The notes beneath the pieces were generated by a model, which did no database searches, had not been told where the DNA came from, and saw nothing but the letters and a program-made list of their open reading frames with translations. From Lates calcarifer (Eukaryota; Chordata; Actinopteri; Centropomidae), in the NCBI RefSeq assembly GCF_001640805.2, contig NC_066856.1:2055937-2119936 (forward strand): a DNA stretch of 64,000 nt. Reading direction: 5' to 3'. Below, piece by piece: positions 48,111 through 59,210 of this stretch. The position numbers and the translations under genes were made by a program. Position 1 is the stretch's first letter; each line of letters opens with the position of its first letter.

Positions 48111-49689
48111 TATCAGCTAGCTCAGGCCTCAAGTCATTTTTTTTCTGCTCTCAAGTAGAGATGCAATTATAGATGCTCTGTTATATGTAGAGGATGTATT
48201 TGTGTTTCCATGCATGCATGCACACCTGCAACGGTTGGACAGACTGAATTTGTGCACATAGTGGACTGAGCATGTGCAGCTGTGGCGCTCATCCCTCTGC
48301 CTCATGACTGATAGCTGCCCTGCAGACACGACTCACCTGGCCACCCTGTGACCCTTCACCTTTCCCACCTCACCATAAAATCCCAGCTTCATGTTGCATT
48401 TTACTCTGAGTGTAGATTTCAAACAAATGCCTGTGACTGCCACGTATTGCAGTATGTTAACTTGTTAGAATCTGAGGCTACAGGCATTATCCAACTGTCC
48501 CAGTTTTAGGGAAACTCTTTATAGATCCACATTCACTGGGTTTCCAACATAAATCTCTCCAGGAATAATGAACAGGGTTCATCTTCCATGACTGCCAAGG
48601 TAGACAGTCTGCTTGCTAGGCAGACATGACATGAACCACAATAACATTTGAGCAGGGAAAGCTTTTGTTCCATAACCTTACTCTGCATGTCTCACGGGGA
48701 GTCTCTCCTCGCGGAAGAGACTGTTGCAATCATGAAACATATTTTCCCTGTTGTGGTGTTGAGTGTATGTGAAGGTCTGAGCCATAAAATTCAATGAGGT
48801 GTGGATGAGCAGCCCCGAATGACACTATGAACTCTGAATTTGGCCAGTTTGAAAACAGGCGTGATGATGAGGATCAGACTTACAAAGCGATTTGCAAGAA
48901 GCCTCTGGTTTAGCCAGTACTTAAACTAATAGGGAAATGTGGATATTCTCCGTGCTTTAAGAGAAAAACAGGGATTTGCCACCCATGCTGCTGTCGTCAT
49001 TAGACACTGTGGCTTTCACAGATGCACTTACTTAGTTTTTCCTGCATTCCAAGTCAAGTGTTTAGGGTCAAACGTGGTGACCTAGCCTGCAGTTGAGCGG
49101 CCACCACTGATGGACCAATATCTGATAGATCTGGGCTACCTCCCTCTTTCTCTTATTCTCTGTCTCTCTGCCTCTCTGTCTCCAGCAGAGATGAAGAGAG
49201 CTGTCTTAAGTCTCTATGGGTTTAAATCAAAGTAGACCCCTCTGCGGCCAGGCTTGAGGGGTGCTAGGGGGGACACAAAGGGGGGCCTCGAGCAGATTTC
49301 AGTTCAAAGGCCTTTATCACCTCCAGAAGCTGACCACTGTCAACTCCAGTAGAGCCAACTGCCTTTGATTGTCTCCTTGTCCTCTTGTATCTACCAGGGG
49401 TTATCCGCCTCAACTGACACATGCTAAAGGCTGTTAGCTTTGATAATCAAGCTGGTGAGAGGGGACACTGCTGATCCCATGTCCAAGCAGACAGCACTGC
49501 AGCTTCAGTGTTTATCTACAGTGGGAACTCAACTCAAGATGCACCCTTTCTTTGATTAATAGTGTCCTTCAGTGTGAGTGCGGCCATCACCGTCCCTCTT
49601 CTTCATGCGTCTTTGCATGGTTTAACAAATTCTGATGAAACTTGCTGACACAATCACTTTTTTTGTCAGAGTTTGACTGAAACCCCTGA
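48111..49689. other. unassigned DNA with G-rich run
   Basis: 48690-48730 holds a small CpG patch (tctcacggggagtctctcctcgcgg). At 49257-49286 three G-runs (G4, G6, G6) with short spacers could form a quadruplex on + if a long run is split. No gene recognised. Confidence 0.35.
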
Positions 49690-49920
49690 GTAAATCAAGT
49701 TAATGGCAGCAGACTGCAATGGCATCTGATTTTCCCTAACAGCGTATCACATTGCGGAGAGGCACATGGAATATATTCCGAGGATGTTGGAGGAGGGCAA
49801 CGCGCCTCATTGGCTTTCCTGTGATGTCCTCGACCGCTTTGAAGATGTCCTCCAGCTCTGTTCACCTTTGAATTCTTATCACAGCCCAATAGATCAGTAG
49901 TGAAATATACCCTCAAAAGT
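49690..49920 (+). other. exon-like open stretch or conserved element
   Basis: After a pyrimidine-rich run ending in AG (gattttccctaacag, AG at 49741-49742) the + strand is open from 49745 for 51 codons to TAG at 49898-49900. It reads YHIAERHMEYIPRML, then GNAPHWLSCDVLDRFEDVLQ, with acidic and hydrophobic residues alternating as in real proteins. CpG codons (gcg, aacgcg, gaccgc) add to the contrast with flanks. It could be a terminal coding exon of an unseen gene, but I recognise no family and no partner exon. A conserved non-coding element is the alternative. Confidence 0.2.
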
Positions 49921-50799
49921 TATGAATTCATGAATTTTACACAGGAATATCTTTCACCAAGTCCGTATCACCAAGGGGAAAGTTTCCTTGCTCAGAGGGA
50001 AAGTTGCAGCCTGAAAAAAAGAATAAGATAGCAGCATTGATATTCACATGCTAACACCTGCGTCGCGTTGCCTGGAATTAACTTCATGTAAGGGAGGGTC
50101 TGTGCTTATTTCATAGAAAGGTCACCTTTTTATAAGCCTGATAAAGGTTGATGTCATGTATCCAGCATGGAATAAAAATGATGTGCTGTAATTTTCTATG
50201 TGTGTGCTGAATAAGAAAAACAGCCACAGATGATCCTCATGGGAATCATTAGGCTCTTCTACAATAAATGAGACTTTGTTATTACTAAATACCACAGTGT
50301 GTCTACAGTACATCTAAATATGAGTGTTCAAACATGTGCTGGTGTGGGTGTGGGCCCACGTGTTCTGTACTGTACTGTGTTTTTTCTGCTTACTTTCTTA
50401 GAATAGTTCCAGCAGTGTGTAATAGCACAGTGATGACTCATTCCCTGTCAAGTCTGCACTTGCAAACAATCAAAGATGAACAAGTGTGTACGCTGGTACC
50501 CATACACACACAGGGCACACGAGGCATATCTCTTTCCAACGACCCACACAAACAGTGTCTGAGAGATGCAGATAAACAGCTGTGATTTACTTCACTTTTC
50601 CATTTCTGCTCACACCATAGTGCCAGATTGCAGCAGGCTCACTCACATCCCTCCTGTCCACACTCCATACTTCAGAGGCTGTTGGAGGGTGCCTTGCTTA
50701 GTACAGCATGGCACAGTTCAGGTTAACAGCGAGCAAGGCTCCTGGGAGATTGCCTGAGAGGATGGAATAAACAACTGTGATTTACCTCTCTGTTATTCT
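49921..50799. other. unassigned DNA
   Basis: A small CpG patch lies at 50061-50070 (cctgcgtcgcgttg). Otherwise no gene or repeat family. Confidence 0.35.
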
Positions 50800-51330
50800 G
50801 CAGTGAAGGGGGCAGAGTAGTCGGTCACAGTGGCCTCTGGTCTCCCTGAGAGCGGCCGGCTGCTCGTGTCGCCCTGAGCCAATTGTCCCAGAGGTTGAAT
50901 GGAACAGGGAAGCAGCTGGAAGTGTGAGAACACACACCGTATTTACAATAGGAAAACACACACTTGCACAAAACCGACATGCACAATATGACATCCTCTC
51001 TTATCAGGCCGCATCTGTTTCCTGCAGCTTACAGCAGCTGACAAACTTCATTGAGCTGCGCAGGAGAAACATGGCTTGTTCTGTTCAGCTGAGCTGCTAT
51101 TCATAATTGCTCATCTTCCCCAAGTGAGTCACAGAGAAACCCAGGTCCACTCATTTATCTCTCCTCACTCCAACAACTATAAACACTTAAAGGATGTTCA
51201 CTGTGTCCTCGATAGCCTCCACGGCCTGCAATAACAATAGTGCAGCCATTGTTGATATGTTAGCATGGACGTAGTGCGGATGTTAGATACCGGCGCTATG
51301 AGTTAACCAGCGTGTGGCTATTACATGTGC
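50800..51330. other. candidate conserved non-coding elements
   Basis: 50820-50900 (ctgagagcggccggctgctc, gtgtcgccctgagcc) and 51200-51310 (gtcctcgatagcctccacgg, gcatggacgtagtgcgg, ataccggcgctatg) are CpG-containing and repeat-free. 51000-51080 holds several CAGCTG-type E-boxes (cttacagcagctgac, gttcagctgagctgc). Confidence 0.3.
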
Positions 51331-51547
51331 ACTCTGTGTTTATTTGGAATTCAACCAATGTGACATGACATGCTTTTTCCAGGAAAAGGGTTTCAAATGT
51401 GTGGGTCTCTTTTTTTCTTTCGTAAAGCTCAGTTTAAAACCCTCCCACTGCATAGTTCTTTATACAGTGTGTTGGTTGGGTTCTTAGAATCAGCTGTGTT
51501 TAATGTCACAAATGTGCATCTTGTTGCAGTTCAACCCTGGTGAAAGA

Positions 51548-51985
51548 TGTGTGTGTCCTATTTCTCCCATATAAGAGCTACAACCCCAGTGTTTGCTTTA
51601 CTATGCTGGCTTCTTGTTAAAAGAGCACTCAATTTGCGAGTCATGCTGGACAATCTAAAAAAGGCAACCAAGACTGGACTCAAAATGCTTCTGATTGCTT
51701 TTAAGGTATTACATAATTTGGCTTCAGTGAATTGAAGACTCATGGCTGCTGCTGTCCTGGCTCCTAGATTATTTAACCATCTGCCTCTAGGAATCAGCAC
51801 AACAAACTCTTGTTTATATCTCAGGACCTGTTTATTCTCAAAGGCAGTTCATTCACACTTTTTATTCTTTAACAATTCTTACTTGCTCTTTGACATAAAT
51901 ATTATGCAAATCATGTTATAGTCTTTTTTGAAGCATTTTGAGACCCTGGTTTTTAAAAGCAATTTATAAATAAGGTTTTCTTATA
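51548..51985 (+). mobile_element. L2-like LINE 3' end (ORF2 C-terminus and tail)
   Basis: The + frame at 51547-51735 reads PVFALLCWLLVKRALN and then GLKMLLIAFKVLHNLASVN, matching the conserved 'P-V-L-x-x-L-H-W-L-P-V' and 'FKxLLLxFKALH' blocks near the C-terminus of L2-type ORF2. From 51745 it continues, after a TGA and a frame change, as VLAPRLFNHLPLGISTT, the usual next block. At 51930-51985 gcattttgagaccctgg and aatttataaataagg match the characteristic 3' tail. This copy is 5'-truncated, as is usual for LINE insertions, and disrupted. It is better preserved at the 3' end than the relic at 7088-7628. Confidence 0.8.
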
Positions 51986-52588
51986 TCATTGTTACTGATG
52001 GGATGATTCTGCTGCTGAATGCTTAATATGACCTCTAGTGTACATTTATATAACAATATTTATATGTATCCTTGACTCCTCAAAGCTGAATCATTAGATT
52101 TTTTTGTGAAATAAAGGTGTAAATAGTGAATCAAAGAGCAGGAGGGAGAGACAGAGAGTAACAGAGGGCAATAATGTGTTACACTGTAACACATGTGTTA
52201 CACTGAGTATTTGAAACACTGCTGCAGAGAGAGGCTGTGATGAAGCATCCAGTTTTGCGCCCAGCATGGACGCACCACAGGATGTAAATGAGACCTTGAT
52301 TGCATTAGCAACCATTTTCTCCTCACGCACACAGCACTTACAGATGTTACGGATCTGCAAACCATACACTACCCTTGAACTGGCCTGCCGGGGTTAAGTG
52401 TAGTGAATCGGAGCAGCTGTAAGAGATTTACCTGTCCACCCTCCTCCCTCAGCCCCTGTGTTGCTTCATCTTTCCATCCCACACAATAGCATTGTCTACC
52501 TCCAGCTGACCCAGCCCACGCAGGTCCGACGCAAAGGCCAATGCCACTTCTGTTTCCATAACCCAGCTGGACTTGTTTGTCTGCACGA
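51986..52588. other. unassigned DNA
   Basis: A near-repeat gtgttacactgtaac/gtgttacactgagta lies at 52176-52210. No gene. Confidence 0.35.
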
Positions 52589-52729
52589 GTGTGTGTGTGT
52601 GTGTGTGTAAGTGCCTGTGTTTTGTGTGTGTAAATGTTGTCATGATTCACTCTGCACACACAATACAGACCTGACTGGGGCTTACAATAGGAGGGCTTTT
52701 GTTCCGGTCTGGGCCCTATCCACACACAC

Positions 52730-52778
<49 letters not shown>

Positions 52779-52845
52779 CACACACACACCTTCACTGCCA
52801 CCAAACACATGTACCCACACACACACAGACACACAAATCCCTGCC
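52589..52845. repeat. inverted (GT)n/(CA)n microsatellites
   Basis: A GT tract at 52589-52608 is followed about 110 bases later by a long CA tract (52721-52790, with a GC and a TG interruption) and a broken CA tail to 52845. The two tracts are complementary in opposite orientation, so a foldback stem is possible. The long minus-strand frame across them (52369-52785) is a repeat artefact. Confidence 0.9.
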
Positions 52846-52889
52846 GTAACCCCTCGTGAAAGAGACGAGAGAGTGCTTATGAATGAAAA

Positions 52890-52914
52890 GGGGGGAGGAG
52901 TGGGGGGGGGGGGG
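52890..52914 (+). repeat. G6 ... G13 run, quadruplex-prone
   Basis: G6 at 52890-52895 and G13 at 52902-52914 lie just after the CA microsatellite. The run is length-unstable and can form a quadruplex on the + strand by splitting G13. Confidence 0.8.
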
Positions 52915-53889
52915 TAAACGGGCCATGCACAATGACACTTAACAAAATGTCTGAGTCAATTCAAACACATCTAAACCCTTCCTCCTGGGTTCCCCACTGA
53001 CACTCCATTATCCCTGCTCCACAGAAAATCCCTCTAAATGGAGAACCTCAGAATGGCATCGGGGACATGAAACAAAACTGTCTATTCATCTGCAGATCTG
53101 ACTGGAGCCCCATTAAAACCACTCAGGGAAATTATTTGCATGATGTGTTAAATCTGTCATGGTAAACAAAATATTTCTTTCTTTGGTTTTTAGCTCTAGC
53201 TCACCCAGTTTTCTGCTGAGGGCCTCTGCTCTGTCCCCTCTCCCAGACCTCCTTGTAAAAAAAGTTTGTTTTTGCCTCCATCACTCAGCTTTTTCAGCTA
53301 CAAAGTGATGCTAACTGCTCCAATGAGTCCATCTTTAAGCTATCTAAGCAAAACTAGGCTCATCTCTGAAGTACCATCAAGAGGCCACTGAGCGTATGCA
53401 TTTCTGAGCATGTTCCAGTGAAACACTGCTCAACCCCCCCTCCCCATCTGCAGAGGCATCACAGTGCAGCCAAGGCAAGGAAGATCAATGCCCTGCCTCT
53501 GCCAGTTCAAGCAAAGGGATAGAGCTCTTTACAGCAATCTGCGCCACATTTACAGTGTGATATACAACACAAACAGGTTCTCTGCAGGTCTGTAAACGTG
53601 TGTTTGGCTTTATTTGTTTTGAACCTCTGCCTGGCTGACGCTTTTGGCAGTTACTGTCTCATACAGAAGAGCAAATGATTCATTCCTCTGGCTTTAATGT
53701 TATACTCCATAAAGTAGCACAACTGCTGGATGTCACTCTAAAGATGTTTGGCCCTTGAGCTATAGACCATTCACAGGAAATATATTCTTTTCCTTCATGG
53801 ATGCTGTCTGTGGTTATATTAGCAGACAAGCAAATTGAACATTAGATTGCTGCTCAACTGTCACATATCGCTGCAGGAACAAGAGCAAA
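52915..53889. other. unassigned DNA
   Basis: Octamer ATTTGCAT lies at 53134-53141. The stretch 53000-53110 is complex and repeat-free. No gene recognised. Confidence 0.35.
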
Positions 53890-54310
53890 CAATTCAGTCA
53901 GTTCTGCCATGTACTTAAGGCCTGCCAGCAGCCACTTCAGCAACCAGCAACTTGATTCCAATACTCGATTTGACCAAGCAATGGGTCTAATATGACAATT
54001 ACACACTTGGAGCGGCCCGCTTGCCAAAAGTCCTCACAGTTAATGACAGGAGATGGCGGTTAATCACATCCTTATGCAGGGATCAGGGTGCGGCTCAGGG
54101 GAGCTGAAGCCTCGCCGTAACCTGCCAGCGCAATTACCTTTTAGCAATTACAGTAAGCGTTATTCAGGACACTTCAGCAAAAAGCTTACAACAATGAGAC
54201 GTCTGCCAGGCAGTGCAGCAAGATGGACCGCTGCTAAAACTGCAGCGGTTTATAGGTCAAACCAGGGTGGTGGATTTGCTTAAACGCTCGTCCTCTCGTG
54301 TTACACCCAC
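53890..54310. other. candidate conserved non-coding element
   Basis: Best part 54000-54280: ggagcggcccgcttgcc, gagatggcggttaatcac, ggtgcggctcagggg, gcctcgccgtaacctgcc, cagcgcaattac and gcagcggtttatagg. CpG density is raised and repeats are absent. The 76-codon + frame at 54053-54283 covers it but is basic and Ser/Ala-rich without domain pattern. Confidence 0.35.
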
Positions 54311-57204
54311 TCAGAATCAATTTATCACAAGCTCAACACTCATAGAGAACAAAGGTATCAAGGCTGTTTAGCCAATTCAGCCAATGGAACAGAAGACATC
54401 CAAAGCACACATGTTCCAAAAATGCTCCAGATGCATAATTTGTAGCATTTATCAGTTCTAAATTGGGTCCGTTATTCATTTAACTGTCCTTAAGTGGCTC
54501 AACATGTTATCATTGGTCAGGGTGATAGCTGTATGTGCTACATGTGTTTTATCCATATGGAAGCAGGAGAAACACATGTTTGCGAGTGCAGTCAGTTCAC
54601 AGGATCAGCTGTCCTCTGTGACCAACATCTGTTAGCCTGCCGATGCCCCAGGCTGAGGTACAGTGTGTGTGAGTGTGTGTACATGTGAGTGCGTGCATGT
54701 GTGCGTGGGACTGATTTAGTGCACAGATGCACACATGAAGTGCATATACAGTATAAAAAATAAAAAATAAAAATAAAAATCTAATGGCCACATGTCTCAT
54801 GAATTTAAAACATTTTGGGATACAGATGCTGTTTTATAATTGCGTATAAAAATAAAGTGGCAGGAAAAAGGTGCTCTCAAGCCAAGATTGTCTTGAACTC
54901 AAAAAACCCTTCATGTCTCACTTAATCCCATTGTGCAGCTATAACAGCTTTTACCCCAGTTAATTATTTCCAAATCTTAAACAAATACATAAGGTACAGC
55001 CTTCAATTGGATTTCAATGTGCAAGTCAGGCCTCTCGAGGCTGAAACTGCTGCTGTTCTGTATCCATTTCTACTCAAGGTAATCAAATGACTGATAATGC
55101 TGGCTGCGTGTTCTCTGAGATGAGAGGAAATGCAGCATCTTAGAAAGATAAGAAATCAGTTCCTGCTTTTTTTGATTGGATTACATCTGGGGAGGGTAAT
55201 CCTTCATAGTGCTCACTCTGTGAGTCCATGTAGACCAGAAAGTAAATGTGGAAGAGGAGAGAAAACAGACAGCGAGAGTGGGAGAGGATTTGGAGATCTG
55301 AATCCCAAGACAAGCTGAGAAAATCTAGGTGGGGGAGAGTGAATTAGTAACTCCATCCTACATCTCTCAGCAATGGCTGATGATGTGCCCTGGAGCAAGG
55401 CACTTCTCAATGAGGCTGTTTTGGGCAGGTTGTGAATTTATTTCCTTCACACATTTAGTAGATGATCATGATACTTCTGTGTCTCCTTTGTAGAGAACAA
55501 GAGACTACACCCATACTAGGAGCTCTGTGAGGCAATACGTAGGCACTGTGGTGTCATGGTAACCAGTGTTGTTGAGAAGTTGGGTTATTTCAGTCTGAAC
55601 CAAAGTGGTGGACCCACTAACCAAACCATCAGGGTGGATAAAAAGTATCAGACTGACATGATATCAGTCTCAAGATGAAGGATATATGTTCATATATCAC
55701 CTACACTGTTCAGTACATGTCCTTAATGTCAGCTTTCATTTATTTGTTTTGTATTGATGACATTCCAGTAGTGCTAAAGACAATCTTATATCACCTTTTA
55801 GAATCTACTCAGCCTGTTTCTAAAAGAGCTAAATCAGTGTAATCAGCTAAGTGATTTGGCTGGTAGACAGGGCAGTCTCTTGGCCTGAGGTCTGAGCTGT
55901 GTTTGGAGCAGCTGTCTGGGTGACTGATTGACCTCTGGGGACATGGGTTTGACTACGACCACTGGACACCAGGAGAATGAAAGACATTAGATGGTGCTGA
56001 CAGATAGTCACCATTCTTGTCTCCTGTGAACAAGCCAACAATCACTTTCTCTTTAAGCCTGAGAGGTAGAGTGGGAGCTGGAAGAAATGTAATAAACAAT
56101 TGTTTTCTGCATTGTTGCATTGTTTATTCTTTCAATGTCAGGCAGAGATAGCAAACAAGTCAAACTAAACCAAGATGGAAATGGAATTTAAAAGTTATTC
56201 CAAGGTTGAAATTTTAAAAAGAAGAAAAAAAATTCTTCACATGCTACTTAATCTGACATCAAATCAGAATTTTCCTCCTCCACAAAGTGTTTTTGCTTTG
56301 TGTTCTTTTCTGTCAAGAAACAAACACTTGTCAACAAGGCAGCTCTTTTCTGTGGCAGTCCTTAGATAATAAGTCAGATTTGCAGAGACTGAAAACTTGT
56401 TTACATTCTTTGAGCCCTTGTCACAAAGCACAAAGCCGCCCGAGGTGAAATGAGTCATTGACTCTTACCAGGTCATGTTAGGTATGTCTGTGTTTAGGGC
56501 ACCTTGGTATGCAACCTGTGCAAACCTGCCTGATTCCCTCTCTGAGCGCAGACGTGAAATTAATAGAAGCTCATATTTTCAACACATCATCATTACTTTG
56601 CAAGACAAACATTTAATCCCAGTGCAATACAGAACTGTGCAAATGATCTCGGGTCTCATTCTATCAGCCCCTAAATGAGATGATATTGAATTAGATTATG
56701 CTCCAAAATGAGGTGTTCACACCAATTGAAAGTAATCAAAGTGGTTGAATCAAAGGATAATGAAAGCCTCTAGAGCTAATCCAGGCCTGCAGAGGGCTTT
56801 TTGACTAATAACAGCTGTTTGTCAAGTGAATGATGATGACACCAACGGACAATAAAGAAGAGTGCAGGCAAGCTGTGTGGTACTGTAAAGAGGTTAATGG
56901 CTTGCCAATGCTGAGGCTCAAAAGGTCTATTGACCAAATGTTTACATACTGTATGTCACAGACTGGAGAGTGCTACTAGTGTAGAAATCAATGACTGCAA
57001 CTAATCCAGTATTGTGTATGGATTTCTGCCAAGGTTGGATGACAAGGGTGCAATATTGCAAGGTAGCCTGGGTAATCAAACTCTAAACAGCAGGTAAGCG
57101 AGTAAATAATTAGTGTCAAATATCCTGTCAGCTGCAGTGTTAGACCTCATTCTACCTTATGTGAAACAAAGCTCAGGAGTAATCACTAGCTCTGTGTTTT
57201 GTGT
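54311..57204. other. unassigned DNA
   Basis: A degenerate TG tract lies at 54661-54705 and (TAAAAA)n-type sequence at 54751-54780. 56480-56660 is moderately complex. No gene or repeat family recognised. Confidence 0.35.
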
Positions 57205-57388
57205 GCTTAAAGGAGCAGTTCACCCACAACTGTAATAAAAAAACGTCTAACCAAGATATTTATAGCTTAACCCAGTTCAATGCCATGCTGATTATTTAAT
57301 TATTGTTAGTTTAGTTTCAGTCAACAAAAGCTGAAGACTGACTCAGCATTACAGTAGGTACTGGTGCTCTCAACTGCAGTGCAAAAAA
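57205..57388. repeat. possible repeat start
   Basis: ttaaaggagcagttcaccca near 57209 is a motif I know as the beginning of several teleost interspersed repeats. Only this short start is recognisable; the sequence up to the GATAA tract is not. Confidence 0.3.
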
Positions 57389-57475
57389 GATAAGATAAGA
57401 TAAGATAAGATAAGATAAGATAAGATAAGATAATCCTTTATTAGTCCCACAATGCGGAAATTTACAAAAACTGGA
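57389..57475 (-). mobile_element. inverted LINE/SINE 3' tail with (GATAA)9
   Basis: Nine perfect GATAA units (57389-57433) run into taatcctttattagtccca and caatgcggaaatttac. Read on the minus strand this is a 3' terminus of the form 'gggactaataaaggatta' followed by (TTATC)n, which I recognise from memory as the end of a common teleost non-LTR retroposon. The tail repeat is perfect, suggesting either youth or later slippage. The element body beyond 57475 is not recognisable, so the copy is short (5'-truncated). Confidence 0.6.
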
Positions 57476-58829
57476 GTTATTTGCTTTTTATGTTGAAGGC
57501 CAGCAGCTCAAAACTTTGGATGCCACTGATGCAGTAATGTTTCTGAAGTGAACATCTAGAGGAGGATTTAGATGTTTTACAGCGTAGATTAGTCCTGCAC
57601 TCACTCCTACAGATAGCCTGTAAACAGAAAAAAAGGATATGATCATTCCAGGAAAGGAGTGTCAATGCTTAAAAAAACATGCTCAAAGGCCACACACTGT
57701 GTAATCAAATTTACTTTTTCACTCGGTTTTTCCTACAAGCCTTTAAATCAGAGCACAGATGGAATTCAGCAGTTCAATACTGTTACGTAAGACTAACTCC
57801 CTGTGAAGATAAATGGACAATAGACGCTGCTTGCTCAGGGTGGAGAAAGACTTTGGCGGTGTGACTAAAGTATGGCCCATTGACCGATAGCATCTCTTTC
57901 TAAGAGCTGCTCAAAGAGGCAGCTGCTTTATGTCTGCTTCACCGTCAAATAGTGCATTCTGTCCTGCACGGGAAGGGGATAAATCTAGCCTGTAGACCAC
58001 TGCTCTAACTCACTCTGGCCTTACTCAGAGTAGCATTCCTGCAAAACCAAAGACTGAAAAAAAAAAAAAAACCCTCTTCCGTTCAGCCGGTGTTTACCGC
58101 TCTCCACTTCAACATCATATTTGGTTTTCTCCCATTTTGGCCTTTCTGTGCAAAATCTACCACAACCATCTCAGCCATCTCAGGAATTTACTCCAAATGA
58201 TTGTTTTGCTTCTCCTCCTCTTGAGTGTGTGTTACAGTATATATATGTGTGTGGGTGTGTGTGAGTGTGTATGCATGGCTGCAGGCTAAGAAGTAGTGAG
58301 GGAGTTCCCCCACATCTGTTCACCATAAGAGCTTGTTGACAGCAGCTCTCCTCTCTCTCTCTCTTCCAGCTCCCAGTTCATCCCTTCTTTGGATTCTGTT
58401 ACCGCTGCTCCTCATCCAAGATTAAGTAGAACACAGTGTCAGTCTGGTGTTTAGAGGCCTGCTTGGCTGCCTATCTGGAAAGAGAGGTCAGGTTTGTAGC
58501 CTCTGATAAGGCCTCTATAAGGTACTAGACCATGGGAAAAAAATTGGTGAAAATGGTGGGGTTTTTTTTTACCCTGTGCAGCATTCTCTGATTCAATATT
58601 TCTCATCTTAGTGTGAATTATTCCCATTAAAAGGAGAATGCACACAGCAGATTAATCCTCATTTTGATTGGATTACTGATATAACAACAACAAAGTTATA
58701 TTGGCTCAAAGCAAGATTTTTAATGGAACAGACTGAAAATGTATGATTCATTTCACCAGCAGCACAAGCGTGCGTGTGTTTTTGTGTGCTAAGGTACATA
58801 TCAGACAAGGAAGGATCACACACAAGCCA
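57476..58829. other. unassigned DNA with simple sequences
   Basis: A15 at 58057-58071, a TG tract at 58235-58270 and (CT)n at 58350-58368. No gene. 57880-58060 is complex but unassigned. Confidence 0.35.
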
Positions 58830-59210
58830 CTAAGTAGTTATCTGAAGTTAAGGCCGGAGTGTTTCTGCAGGAGGATTGAAAGCCACCCAAGCCTGTAATT
58901 GGGAAAAGGGCCATTTGGACCATCAGAGTTGTCCATTTGTTTTTAAAAGGGAAAAGCAATCGATGAGCAGCATTAAGCAGATCTGTGAGAGATCTAAATG
59001 GTTCCACGGTCTGCAATCTTTACTTCCTGCTCCAAAGATACTGGCCTTTAATGACTGGACAAGACCCAGAGATAGAAACAAAGCTGTAAAACCAGCCAAT
59101 CTGATGGGACCGATATCATGCGACACCTACCTATTGACCCCTGTGTTCTCTCCTTGCTTTAAAGGTGCTATGAGTTAAGATCTCAAATCAACAGGAAACA
59201 GGTACCTGAG
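58830..59210. other. candidate conserved non-coding element
   Basis: Repeat-free sequence including aagcaatcgatgagcagc, gttccacggtctgc and gggaccgatatcatgcgac, ending in a TTTAAAGG block. The 100-codon + frame at 58876-59178 has a mixed composition but no recognisable domain, and it overlaps a minus-strand frame of similar size. Confidence 0.3.

Noticed and set aside
52369..52859. Overlapping long frames on both strands
   Set aside because: Produced by GT/CA microsatellites; the translations are Cys/Val or Thr/His repeats.
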